The notes: a model not told the origin generated them from the letters alone. Numbered from the stretch's first letter, positions 17,382 to 25,649 are shown. The stretch is 37,593 nucleotides of DNA from Parasutterella excrementihominis YIT 11859 (GCF_000205025.1 NZ_GL883707.1:1-37593); one strand, 5' to 3'. Translations and numbers: made by a program.

Positions 17382-18492
17382 CTCCGATTTTTTGCGCCGA
17401 TTACGCGCACTGACTATTAAAGAGTGGTGCCAATTAATCAGGGATCCAAGCTCATTCGCTGTCGGACTTGTGCTTCCTTTAGTTCTTATTTTTATTTTTG
17501 GCAGCGGCCTTTCTCTGGACTTAGGCAACACTCCGATTGCTGTCATCAACCAAGCGCCCGGTCAGGTTTCGTATGCGATTGAACAAGGGTTTAAAGGTTC
17601 TCCCTATTTAACTCCGATTCGATGCGGCAATATTAAAGAGGCGGAAAGCCTCATGAGGAAGAAAGAAGTAAAGGGGATCGTCGTGATTCCCAGTAATTTC
17701 GCCGGTCAATTTCAAGCCGGGAAAGGGAAGCTGCAGCTTGTGGTGCACGGCGTTGACACAGTGAGTGCTTCCTCACTCGAACGCTATATTCAGCAGTCCG
17801 TTCAACTTAGTTTGGGAAAACTGGGTTATTCATCCGAGAAGGGTGCCGTACCGGTGGTTCGGCTCTGGTTTAACGCGGCAAACTCTTCCACATGGTATTT
17901 TGTTCCCGGGCTTGTGGTTATCGTGATTACGATTGTCGGTGCATTTCTTACGGCACTTGTGATTGCACGAGAGTGGGAGCGCGGGACGATGGAAATGTTG
18001 TTTTCGACGCCGGTCAAGCCCGCGGAGATTCTGCTCTCAAAGGTGATTCCGTATTTTATTGTCGGCATAGGCGGTTTGTTTCTTTGCCTCTTTGCAGCAC
18101 GGTTCATTTTTGAGGTTCCGATTGAAGGATCTCTGACAGTTATTATCGGGTCCTCATGCATATACCTTCTGACGGCATTAGGCGCCGGTCTTTGGATTTC
18201 TGGTATCACTAAAAATCAATTTTTGGCCTCTCAGCTCGTGATTATTATTAGTTTTTTGCCGAGTGTGATGCTGAGCGGCTTTGTTTTTGACCTGAGAAAC
18301 GTTCCGTCTGCTATTTCAGCGGTTTCATATGTTCTCCCGCCGACCTATTTTATGGAGCTCATTCGCGCTTCTTTTCTTTCAGGGACAGATGCCGTAACGG
18401 TATTAAAGGACGTGTCGATTCTCGCCGGGTATGCCTTTTTATTTTTCTTCTTTGTGACAAGAGCACTTAAGAAGACATTGGAGAAAAAATGA
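17374..18492 (+). CDS. ybhS: ABC-2 type exporter permease, first copy (YbhS-like)
   Basis: An inner-membrane permease of 372 residues with the ABC-2 layout: one N-terminal helix (VGLVLPLVLIFIFGSGLSL), a large periplasmic domain, and about five C-terminal helices starting near residue 175. The motif REWERGTMEMLFSTPVKPAEILLSK near residue 200 is the cytoplasmic elbow of the family. The start overlaps the ATPase gene and the stop overlaps the next permease (ATGA at 18489). Together with its paralogue it should form a heterodimeric channel. Confidence 0.88.
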   Translation: MINSDFLRRLRALTIKEWCQLIRDPSSFAVGLVLPLVLIFIFGSGLSLDLGNTPIAVINQAPGQVSYAIEQGFKGSPYLTPIRCGNIKEAESLMRKKEVKGIVVIPSNFAGQFQAGKGKLQLVVHGVDTVSASSLERYIQQSVQLSLGKLGYSSEKGAVPVVRLWFNAANSSTWYFVPGLVVIVITIVGAFLTALVIAREWERGTMEMLFSTPVKPAEILLSKVIPYFIVGIGGLFLCLFAARFIFEVPIEGSLTVIIGSSCIYLLTALGAGLWISGITKNQFLASQLVIIISFLPSVMLSGFVFDLRNVPSAISAVSYVLPPTYFMELIRASFLSGTDAVTVLKDVSILAGYAFLFFFFVTRALKKTLEKK

Positions 18493-19598
18493 CCTTTGGA
18501 GAATGGCTAAAGTGGTTCGGCAATCTCTTCGTGAAGGAAATTCTCACGTACTTTATCGATCCGGCTTCTAGGTTTATTTTGATCGTGCCTTTGATTATTC
18601 AGATTTTTTTGTTCGGTTACACCGCAACATTTGATTTGAACCATGCACCGATCGCCGTTTTGAACGAATCCCACGGCAAATATTCTCAGCAACTGGTGGC
18701 TCAAGTCGGCGCATCTCCGACTTTCTATATTCGTCGATACTTGCAGAATGCTTCTCAGATGAAAGATGAGCTTAATCCTCGAGATTCGCTAGCGATTGTC
18801 CACATTCAATCAGATTTTGATTCAAAGCTCGCGCAAGGCAAGGAAGGTCCCGTACAGATAATTACGGACGGGAGAAACTCAACAACAGCCGGTCTTGCCG
18901 CCGCAGAGCTTTCAATGATCATTCAAGACTTTAATCATCGTTATGTCGGTGTTCCGGAGGGTATCAACGTTGAAATGCGGGCTTGGTATAACCCGAATCT
19001 TCAAACGCAATGGAATATTGTGACAGCGCTCATCGGCACCCTGAGTTTTATTCAGGTCCTCATGCTATCGGCTCTGTCGGTGGCTCGGGAACGAGAGTAC
19101 GGAACGTTTGATCAGCTGCTTGTTTCGCCATACAGACCTTTTGAAATCCTTCTGGCGAAAGCGACGCCTCCGATCTTTATCGGTATTGCTCAAACCTTTA
19201 TTGTCGTTCTTTTTGCGGTGTTTTGGTTTGATATACCCATGCGAGGGTCTCTTTTACCGCTTTATTTCGGGATTTTCATTTTTACGTTATCGACAGTCGG
19301 AACCGGACTGGCGATTTCTTCCATATCGCAGACGATGCAGCAGGCGATGATTTTCTCGTTTGTGCTGATTGTTCCAATGGTTATTTTGTCCGGTCTTGTC
19401 ACACCGGTATACAACATGCCGGAAATCCTGCAGGTGCTTACCTATGCCGATCCTTTGAGGTTTGCCCTTGAATATGTTCACGGCGTTTATCTTGAGAACT
19501 TATCCATATCAGAACTTTGGGGACAGCTTCTTCCCATGCTGATTACCGCTGTCATCACTTTGCCGTTTGCGGCGTTTTTCTTCCGCCGTTCACTATAG
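18489..19598 (+). CDS. ybhR: ABC-2 type exporter permease, second copy (YbhR-like)
   Basis: The paralogous second permease, 369 residues, with the same architecture: an N-terminal helix (LIVPLIIQIFLFGYTATF), a periplasmic domain, and helices from about residue 175. The elbow motif REREYGTFDQLLVSPYRP near residue 200 is present. The start overlaps the previous gene by 4 bases, indicating a fixed heterodimer. Last gene of the operon, convergent with pgi across an 85-base gap holding a hairpin. E. coli YbhGFSR affects cation and some drug tolerance; the substrate here is unknown. Confidence 0.88.
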   Translation: MTFGEWLKWFGNLFVKEILTYFIDPASRFILIVPLIIQIFLFGYTATFDLNHAPIAVLNESHGKYSQQLVAQVGASPTFYIRRYLQNASQMKDELNPRDSLAIVHIQSDFDSKLAQGKEGPVQIITDGRNSTTAGLAAAELSMIIQDFNHRYVGVPEGINVEMRAWYNPNLQTQWNIVTALIGTLSFIQVLMLSALSVAREREYGTFDQLLVSPYRPFEILLAKATPPIFIGIAQTFIVVLFAVFWFDIPMRGSLLPLYFGIFIFTLSTVGTGLAISSISQTMQQAMIFSFVLIVPMVILSGLVTPVYNMPEILQVLTYADPLRFALEYVHGVYLENLSISELWGQLLPMLITAVITLPFAAFFFRRSL

Positions 19599-19629
19599 TG
19601 ATTGTCAGAAACGTGAGTTTCAGACTGTA

Positions 19630-19669
19630 AAAACAGAAGGCCGAATCTGTCAAAGATTCGGCCCCTGTC
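19630..19669 (-). terminator. Terminator between ybhR and pgi
   Basis: A 10-bp perfect stem (GGCCGAATCT, 19639-19648, with AGATTCGGCC, 19654-19663) and a 5-base loop is extended outward by ACAG and CTGT. On the minus strand it is followed by TTCTGTTTTT, so it best serves pgi. It may also slow plus-strand transcripts from the exporter operon. Confidence 0.7.
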
Positions 19670-19683
19670 TCAATCAGATCTGA

Positions 19684-21093
19684 TTAGCTGATCTTTTTGT
19701 AGGCTTCGTTGGCTAGTTTCTTGCCAAGTTCAACGCCCGGCTGGTCAAAAGCATTAATGCCGAAAAGCGTTCCCAGCATTGTGGTCTTATGCTCATACAT
19801 GGCCATTAAAGCACCTAATGTCTCAGGAGTGAGCTCTTCAATGGAAACGGTGGAAACCACATTGAAATACTTGCTCTTCGGATCCCTGGTTACAAGCGCT
19901 TCCGTCTGAGCTTTGGCGTTAGCCATTAAGACGCGATGCAGTTCCTTGTGAGCGTGGCCCGGTTTCTCGCACCAAAAGACGTCGATAGAGTTCTTTGCTG
20001 TTCCTTCACGAAGGAATTGATAGAAAGAATGCTGAGATTCATTTCCGTGTCCGCCCCAAACGGCTAAAGAGGTTTTGCCGATCACCGGTGTTCCGTCGGC
20101 AGCAGTACTCTTACCTAAGCTCTCCATTTCCAGCTGCTGGAGCCAATCCACCATGACACGAAGACGTTCGTCATAGGGTAGGAAGCAGTAAGAAGAAACG
20201 TCGAGTTTTTCAGAGTTCCAATAGGCGAACATTGCCATGAGCGCCGGCAGGTTGTTCTGCAGCGGAGCGGTCGAGGCGTGCTGGTCCATCGCATGAGCGC
20301 CGGCCAGGAAGCGCTTGAATGTGTCTGCGCCTAACGCAATTGCGACGGGCAAACCGATCGCGCCCCATACGGAGAAACGGCCGCCGACCCAGTCCCAGAT
20401 GGGGAAGAAGTTTTCTTTCGGGAGACCAAACTGTTCTGCTGCGTCCGGTTTTGCGGAGACCACAACCACGTGATGTTTGAAGTCTTTTTCAGGGATACCG
20501 GCTTTCTTCAGCCAATCCAAAATCTCCTGCGTATTGGCTCTTGTTTCCTGAGTCTTAAAGCTCTTGGAAGAGATGACAATCAGGGTAGAAAAAGGATCCA
20601 GGACGGAAGTGATTCGGTCAAAAATCACGCCGTCGGCAGAAGCTAGAAAGTGAAGTTTGATTTCCGGTTTGTTGGGACGAAGGGCGTTGTAAACACACTT
20701 CGGGCCCATGTCGGAGCCGCCGATACCGATATTGATGACATCGGTAATTCGGTCGCCTGAACAGCCGCGCCATTTCCAGTTGCGGACATCTTCAGCAAAC
20801 TTGCAGAAAGCTTCCAGTGTCTGGTGAACTTCTGCGGCATGAGGGGCATCCGGAGAAGGGTCGCGCAGAGAGGTATGAAGGGCAGAGCGATGTTCGCTGG
20901 CGTTAACGATCTTTCCTTTACGCATTTCGTTAAAGGATTCGATCATTTTTTTCTCTTTGACAAAGTCAATAAGAGAAAGGAGCTCCTTCTGATTAATTCT
21001 TTGCCGCCCGATATCCAGAGTGATGCCGCAGGCGCTCTTTTGATAATTCTCAAAAGAGTCTCGGATAAAAGGTGTTACGGTTAAAGACTTCAT
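19684..21093 (-). CDS. pgi: Glucose-6-phosphate isomerase
   Basis: Interconverts glucose 6-phosphate and fructose 6-phosphate. Both family signatures are present: DWVGGRFSVWGAIGLP near residue 238 and GINAFDQPGVELGKK near residue 447. The active-site Glu lies in MESLGK, the His in GNESQHSF and the Lys in VELGKK. At 469 residues it is shorter than the E. coli enzyme (549), lacking part of the N-terminus and the C-terminal tail, but all catalytic positions remain. It lies 73 bases downstream of lplT on the same strand, so read-through is possible. Confidence 0.95.
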   Translation of the reverse strand: MKSLTVTPFIRDSFENYQKSACGITLDIGRQRINQKELLSLIDFVKEKKMIESFNEMRKGKIVNASEHRSALHTSLRDPSPDAPHAAEVHQTLEAFCKFAEDVRNWKWRGCSGDRITDVINIGIGGSDMGPKCVYNALRPNKPEIKLHFLASADGVIFDRITSVLDPFSTLIVISSKSFKTQETRANTQEILDWLKKAGIPEKDFKHHVVVVSAKPDAAEQFGLPKENFFPIWDWVGGRFSVWGAIGLPVAIALGADTFKRFLAGAHAMDQHASTAPLQNNLPALMAMFAYWNSEKLDVSSYCFLPYDERLRVMVDWLQQLEMESLGKSTAADGTPVIGKTSLAVWGGHGNESQHSFYQFLREGTAKNSIDVFWCEKPGHAHKELHRVLMANAKAQTEALVTRDPKSKYFNVVSTVSIEELTPETLGALMAMYEHKTTMLGTLFGINAFDQPGVELGKKLANEAYKKIS

Positions 21094-21166
21094 TGTCGTG
21101 TCTGTTTTGAAATCAATTCATCAATTATGACGCAGACCGCGATTATTGAGAAGTCAGAACGTATCC

Positions 21167-22471
21167 TCAATGACGCTTGTCTTCACCGATCAAATGAAGC
21201 GAGTCTTCCTTGGATTGATTGTGGTGGTGTTTGAAAATCACCGCCAGCATTGAGCATCCCACAAAACATCCGAAGAGCACCATGATCGTGACGGTTCCGA
21301 GGCCTGACTTAATAAGCAGGGAGTAGAGACCGAGCATCACGAGAATGGAAGAGTTTTCGTTGAAGTTCTGGACGGCAATGGAGCGTCCGGCGCTCATGAG
21401 GACATGGCCGCGGTGCTGCAATAACGCGTTCATCGGAACAACGAAGAAACCAGCCATCATGCCCACGCTGACTAAAAGTAAGCAGGCAATCGCAATGGCA
21501 AAGGAGATGTGGAAACCGAAGATGTCAAAGCCGCCGGGAATCCAGGAAGCTTTATAGAAGGACATGACAGCTACAGAAAAGCCCATCAAAACGCCGATCG
21601 GAAGGACATCTACGCTTCTTCTTAAACTGACATAGGCGGCCGCTAAAACGGCACCGATGGCGATACCGATGGCAACCACGCCCTGGAGAATAGCTGCTTT
21701 AGATAAATCGAGGCCGAGGTTGGAATTTGCCCAAGCAAGAACAAGGAACTGAAGTGTGGCGCCGGCGCCCCAGAACAGCGTTGTCACGGACAGGGAAATT
21801 TGACCGAGTTTGTCGTGCCAGAGCAGAGAGCAGGATTTCCCGAAATTAACGAGTGTGTGGATCGGACGGAAGTCTTGTTTCGGATAGCGGGCGCCGGTAT
21901 CCGGAATTAACAGGTTCACGGCAGCCGCAGCGGCGTAAACAAAAATCATGACGGCGATCGCGGCCTGAGCAGCATTATGGACGCCGAAGACATGATGGCC
22001 TTGAACGAAATGGTCGACCATCGGAGAAATGAGCAAGCCGCCTAAGCCGGTCCCCAAAATAATAGACGCAACGGTCAGGCCCTCAATCCAGCCGTTGGCT
22101 TTCACAAGTTTTTCGGGCGGAAGCAGTTCCGTGAGAATGCCGTATTTTGCAGGCGAGTAAGCTGCCGCGCCTAGACCGACGATGGCGTAAGCAAGAAGCG
22201 GATGGGTGCCGAACAGCATGATGATGCAGCCGACGGTTTTTACCGCGTTGGTGATAAACATTACGCGGCCTTTCGGCATTGAATCGGCGAAGATGCCGAC
22301 CCAAGCGGCGAAGATGACGTAACTCACAACGAAGAACAGCTTCAGCAGCGGTGTCATCCATGCCGGCTCATTCAGAGTCGTCAGCAGAGCGATCGCGGCG
22401 ATGAGAAGGGCGTTGTCGGCTAAGGAAGAAAGAAACTGCGCCAACATAATGCTGTAAAAACCTTTGGTCAT
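21167..22471 (-). CDS. lplT: Lysophospholipid transporter LplT-like (MFS)
   Basis: An inner-membrane major-facilitator protein with about twelve helices. It matches the LplT pattern at the start (MTKGFYSIMLAQFLSSLADN), at AAYSPAKYGILTELLPPEKL near residue 108 and at the VVPMNALLQHRG segment near residue 355. It flips lysophospholipids to the cytoplasmic side for re-acylation. The start is placed at the ATG at 22471 because AGAGGA lies 5 bases before it; the in-frame ATG at 22501 has none and lies at the IS boundary. The usual partner acyltransferase (Aas) is not next to it. The IS605 element ends about 30 bases upstream and probably separates lplT from its own promoter. Confidence 0.87.
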   Translation of the reverse strand: MTKGFYSIMLAQFLSSLADNALLIAAIALLTTLNEPAWMTPLLKLFFVVSYVIFAAWVGIFADSMPKGRVMFITNAVKTVGCIIMLFGTHPLLAYAIVGLGAAAYSPAKYGILTELLPPEKLVKANGWIEGLTVASIILGTGLGGLLISPMVDHFVQGHHVFGVHNAAQAAIAVMIFVYAAAAAVNLLIPDTGARYPKQDFRPIHTLVNFGKSCSLLWHDKLGQISLSVTTLFWGAGATLQFLVLAWANSNLGLDLSKAAILQGVVAIGIAIGAVLAAAYVSLRRSVDVLPIGVLMGFSVAVMSFYKASWIPGGFDIFGFHISFAIAIACLLLVSVGMMAGFFVVPMNALLQHRGHVLMSAGRSIAVQNFNENSSILVMLGLYSLLIKSGLGTVTIMVLFGCFVGCSMLAVIFKHHHNQSKEDSLHLIGEDKRH

Positions 22472-22504
22472 CGTCGTCCTCTTATTGTCGAATAACTGCA
22501 TAGT

Positions 22505-22660
22505 ATGAACTACCGCGCACTTACGTGCACGGTTTCATGGGAGCGTGCTCCCATTTTTAGCGATTGACGAACACCTACACTTGCATGCAGGTTTCGTACA
22601 ACTGCGGGCGTGTCCACAAAGACGCCCCCATCGAGTTCGAGCAGCTTTTTGAGCCACTCA
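22505..22660 (-). ncRNA. Probable omega (reRNA) guide-RNA region overlapping the tnpB 3' end
   Basis: On the minus strand this stretch folds into successive hairpins: GGGCGT with ACGCCC across TTTGTG (about 22610-22630), TGGGAGC with GCTCCCA at 22538-22553, and the end hairpin at 22512-22533. In the TnpB family the guide RNA comes from exactly this right-end segment, with the guide supplied by the flank. The flank is the lplT leader (ATGCAGTTATTCGAC, read downward from 22501). RNA ends are inferred. Confidence 0.55.
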
Positions 22661-23868
22661 TCCCCGAGTTCTTTTCGGCCGATATTGGCCGCACCATTGA
22701 TATCGGCATTGATCAAATGTCTTTTTGATGACTGATAGAGACCGCGTTTGAGCCTCCTCCCCGAAAAGGAAGTCGTTGGGTTTCTTCCTTTTGGATCGAA
22801 GTCAGGAATTTCATCGAAGTCCATTGCACTGGCTCTAGAGGTGTAACTCTCCTCTCGCACTGTCACTTGGATGCCATATTCTTCAGCCTTATACCGGACC
22901 ATCTCAATAAACTTGGCATGCGGCAGCATTACGAAATTCTGATTGTTTCGCCTGCCGAGGCTGACTCTCTGTTTCCAATTTTTGTTTGTTCCGATGACAA
23001 TACGGCCCAAATCATGCGCAAGACAGAAGTTGACAGCCAGGCGACTGGCCTTGTGCATCAAGTCTTGGAGCTGCCAATAACGTTTGACTCCTTTTATTCG
23101 GATGTGCTCATAGTGTTTTTTGCTTTTCAGTTCGGCGACTTGTTTGTTGTACCGCTGATTGATGCTCTTAAGTATTTTGCCTTTGACCAAAAACGGCCTT
23201 ACTCCGGGTTTGGTCGAAACGAAAGCTGCAAAATTATCAATGCCTAAATCGCAGCACAAAGCTTCATTCGGATTCAAAGAAACGCTTTTTGGATTATTAG
23301 ACTCCTCCCTACCGACTCTGTAGGTCAGCTCCACAATGAATGTATTTCCCATCGGAATAATTCTCAGATCTCCGGCCACTGCCTCCTGTGCTTTGGCGTT
23401 GAGCTCTTGACGTTCGCAGCAAACTACGCGAATGGGAGAAAAACCGATATCTTTTCCTCCCGTGATCGTCAGTTGGCCATCGCGGATTTGATAGCCGTTG
23501 CGGCCGACATAGAACGTACGATATTTTTTCCTATAGCCAGGTAAGCGAGGCTTCCCTTGAAACTTCTCAGAGTGCTTCGAGTATTCAACTGCCGCCTTGG
23601 CAAAGCTTTTGAACTGTTTGGCAATGACTTGACCCTGTCTCTGTGCAGAGGCAGCCGACGGCATAGCTCGATAGTCACTGCCGTATTGATGTCTGAGTTC
23701 GGTATCAAGTTCTTTACGTGTCAGTACAGGGGCTTTTTCAAAGAACCGATGACGAAGCAAATAGACTGCACAGTTGCCGAGCTTGCGCGACAATGAACAA
23801 AGCTTATGGCAGGCTTGCCAGTTAGCATTGTTTTTACGAATAACGTGGCGCTCGACTTTTTGAATCAT
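22510..23868 (-). CDS. tnpB: TnpB RNA-guided nuclease of the IS605 element
   Basis: A 452-residue OrfB/TnpB protein, the ancestor type of Cas12. The RuvC-like catalytic acids appear intact: Asp207 in DLGIDNFA, Glu339 or Glu340 in EESYTSRAS, and Asp389 in NADINGAANI. The usual CxxC zinc ribbon between the last two is absent, as in a known TnpB subgroup that has FSGRRLKRGLY at this place. Family members are guided by an RNA from the element's right end, which overlaps the 3' end of this gene: the last eight codons (encoding TVHVSAR and stop) form the right-end hairpin. The gene is full length while tnpA is broken. Confidence 0.92.
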   Translation of the reverse strand: MIQKVERHVIRKNNANWQACHKLCSLSRKLGNCAVYLLRHRFFEKAPVLTRKELDTELRHQYGSDYRAMPSAASAQRQGQVIAKQFKSFAKAAVEYSKHSEKFQGKPRLPGYRKKYRTFYVGRNGYQIRDGQLTITGGKDIGFSPIRVVCCERQELNAKAQEAVAGDLRIIPMGNTFIVELTYRVGREESNNPKSVSLNPNEALCCDLGIDNFAAFVSTKPGVRPFLVKGKILKSINQRYNKQVAELKSKKHYEHIRIKGVKRYWQLQDLMHKASRLAVNFCLAHDLGRIVIGTNKNWKQRVSLGRRNNQNFVMLPHAKFIEMVRYKAEEYGIQVTVREESYTSRASAMDFDEIPDFDPKGRNPTTSFSGRRLKRGLYQSSKRHLINADINGAANIGRKELGDEWLKKLLELDGGVFVDTPAVVRNLHASVGVRQSLKMGARSHETVHVSAR

Positions 23869-24260
23869 ATGCAGTTATCTACCGGTTCTCATTGTGTTTT
23901 CAATCTCAAAGCTCACTTGATCTTCGTAGTAGCTTACAGACGAAAAGTTATTTCATCAACGGTCCTGGAAAGGCTCAAAGAGGTTTTTTCGGAAGTGTGC
24001 CGGCGTGATCGAGTCAATCTTTTGGAATGTTCCGGGGAGGAAGATCACGTTCATCTATTGATTTCTTACCCTCCAACGATTTGGTGCGCAAACTAAAAAC
24101 CATATCATCTTTGAAAATTCGTCAAGAATTCTTCAATCAGATTCGAAGGATGCTTTGAGGCAAACGTTTTTGGACAAAAAGTTATTGTGTAATCTCAGTC
24201 GGAGACGGAGCAACAACCGCTATTATTGAGAGATATATCAAAAATCAACGGCCGAATTAA
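23869..24260 (+). pseudogene. tnpA: Decayed Y1 transposase TnpA of the IS605 element
   Basis: The N-terminal half reads MQLSTGSHCVFNLKAHLIFV and reaches the HUH motif EDHVHLLISYPPTI. After it the frame is lost near 24080. The continuation in another frame reads LVRKLKTISSLKIRQEFF, then a TGA at 24156-24158 where the family has Trp (LWGK), then GKRFWTKSYCVISVGDG and IIERYIKNQ to a TAA at 24260. So there are two lesions: a frameshift with loss of a few codons, and a TGG-to-TGA nonsense change. The catalytic Tyr region survives only out of frame. The element cannot move with its own transposase. Confidence 0.88.
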
Positions 24261-24272
24261 CATTCGGCCGTT
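24247..24272 (-). terminator. Hairpin at the IS left end, minus-strand terminator
   Basis: A perfect 11-bp stem (24247-24257 with 24262-24272, core CGGCCGAAT) has a TAAC loop. On the minus strand it is followed by GATTTTTGA, so it would stop transcription entering the element from its left flank. IS200 is known to carry such a protective terminator; the role here is inferred. Confidence 0.6.
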
Positions 24273-24308
24273 CGCTATCCATCCCCGCGCTTACGCACGG
24301 GGAATTCC
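24273..24308 (-). repeat. IS605 left-end hairpin resembling the CRISPR repeat
   Basis: Read on the minus strand it is GAATTCCCCGTGC, then GTAA, then GCGCGGGGATGG. The stem is CCCC-G-T-GC against GC-G-CGGGG with one T.G wobble. The right-end hairpin (22512-22533) has the same loop and the same wobble position. A 16-base perfect palindrome, GAATTCCGCGGAATTC (24302-24317), abuts it. Confidence 0.75.
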
Positions 24309-24320
24309 GCGGAATTCGTT

Positions 24321-24668
24321 AATCTACGCGCCAGAAACGATCTGCCTTTTATTACTGCGCTTTGGGACTATTTCTTCATTAATACTTTCGGGCGAAGCAG
24401 GGTTTTTGAAATAGGAGCGTTAAGGCTTGAGGTGACTATATTCAGTTTTTTATGTTTAAAAAAAACAGTGATAACCCAGATTTTGCCGACGCTTATCGCT
24501 TTGGAGGATGGGAACTCAAGAATTGTCATTCGACTTGATAAGCAAACAGAAAGGTAAAATTCTCTAGAACTATTTTTGAAGGCGGTCGTTCACACAAAGA
24601 TCGGCTTCGGCTATTCCGGCTTTCTTCCTAAGAGGAAATTTCGTTGTTTAGATATTTGTTTTTGTGAT
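24321..24668. other. 348-base non-coding stretch between IS element and LysR gene
   Basis: This stretch is the flank of the IS element and the leader of the LysR gene. It is AT-rich with no credible coding frame. A 7-bp inverted pair, GCTTATC (24491-24497) and GATAAGC (24537-24543), is too widely spaced to interpret. The LysR promoter should lie here but was not identified. Confidence 0.5.
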
Positions 24669-25649
24669 ATGGAATTAGATCGGATTCGTGCTTGGCAGTT
24701 GTTCATCGAAACATCGAGGCTTGGCTCCCTGGCTCTTGCCGCAGAAGCCTTGTCGTTCCCTTTGCCGAAAGCCTCTCGTCTTATCTCCTCTCTGGAAGAT
24801 GAACTAGGTTTCCTACTTTTGGACCGAACAAAGAAACCTGCCGCTCTGACTAAAGAAGGTCAGGCGCTTGTTCTGGATGCTCAAGGATTGATCAGCCAAT
24901 GGGGAATCCTTCGGGAGAGGGCAGAAGCGCTACGAAACGGAAACTTTGAGCTTAGTCGGCGATCTTTGAGGATCAGCCTTCCGGTTAATATGGATCGTTC
25001 GGTCTTTTTTGAGGCTCTGCAAAACTTACCTATAAAACACCCCGGTCTGCAGCTTGAATTTTGTGCAGACGTCGGACAACAGGCGCTTTTGGAAGGAAAA
25101 GCAGATATTGCTTGGTTTGGTTATAAACCCGAGGAACGGGGTCTTGTTGCCATTCCAATGGGTTACAACGTCTCTTTTCTTGTTGCATCTGCAAAATATC
25201 TTAAAAGTCATGCTGAAATCAGAAAAGTGAGCGACCTCATCAATCACCCAATTATCATGCGGGACACGGGAAATGAATCTTTCAGCCAAGTCTTGCAATG
25301 TGAGTACAGCAATTATGAAATAGGGCGTGACCACAAAGTTCTTTACGGAGATTCAGATGCATGTAAAAAACTTCTAATAGAAGGGAAAGGCATCGCGATC
25401 GACATGAATCCAAACTTTATTGCCGAAGAGCTTCTGGACGGAACGGTACAGCCCGTCCTGCCCGGGTGGCATCGGAAACCTTGGGCGCTTCACATTTGCT
25501 GCAGAAAGTCTTCTTCTAAAGATCCGATTATTCGAGAGGCCATGGGAATCATTCGCTATTTGGCACTTCATCAAGAACCGAATGATTGGAAATCTTGGTA
25601 TCGCAGACTTCATCTCCCGGAGCAAATGGTACTTCTACCTAAAGTTTGA
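24669..25649 (+). CDS. LysR-family transcriptional regulator
   Basis: A regulator of 326 residues with an N-terminal winged helix-turn-helix (residues 2-62: MELDRIRAWQLFIETSRLGS, then AEALSFPLPKASRLISSLED) and a substrate-binding-like C-terminal domain. The start is the ATG at 24669, because the LysR domain begins there; the upstream in-frame extension from 24576 has no family similarity. The next gene, an EamA transporter, begins about 80 bases downstream on the same strand and is the likely regulated partner. The ligand is unknown. Confidence 0.87.
   Translation: MELDRIRAWQLFIETSRLGSLALAAEALSFPLPKASRLISSLEDELGFLLLDRTKKPAALTKEGQALVLDAQGLISQWGILRERAEALRNGNFELSRRSLRISLPVNMDRSVFFEALQNLPIKHPGLQLEFCADVGQQALLEGKADIAWFGYKPEERGLVAIPMGYNVSFLVASAKYLKSHAEIRKVSDLINHPIIMRDTGNESFSQVLQCEYSNYEIGRDHKVLYGDSDACKKLLIEGKGIAIDMNPNFIAEELLDGTVQPVLPGWHRKPWALHICCRKSSSKDPIIREAMGIIRYLALHQEPNDWKSWYRRLHLPEQMVLLPKV

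Larger units (their letters stand above)
22502..24320. mobile_element. IS200/IS605-family insertion sequence (divergent tnpA and tnpB)
   Basis: The element contains tnpB on the minus strand and a decayed tnpA on the plus strand, whose ATGs are back to back at 23866-23871. Each end carries a hairpin of the same design (minus strand): GTAA tetraloop, short stem, one T.G wobble, then a 4-5 bp outer stem. These are at 22512-22533 (right end) and 24283-24302 (left end). This end architecture replaces terminal inverted repeats in the family. No target duplication is expected. Exact cleavage points were not determined; about 22502 and 24303-24325 are estimates from the hairpin positions. Confidence 0.85.

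Noticed and set aside
19684-21093. pgi as a truncated pseudogene because it is 80 residues shorter than the E. coli enzyme
   Set aside because: Both signatures and all catalytic residues are intact, and shorter bacterial enzymes of about 450 residues are normal.
22510-23868. TnpB as a nuclease-dead, TldR-like regulator
   Set aside because: The RuvC acids Asp207, Glu339/340 and Asp389 are present, so a dead regulator is not supported. The missing zinc ribbon is normal for one TnpB subgroup.
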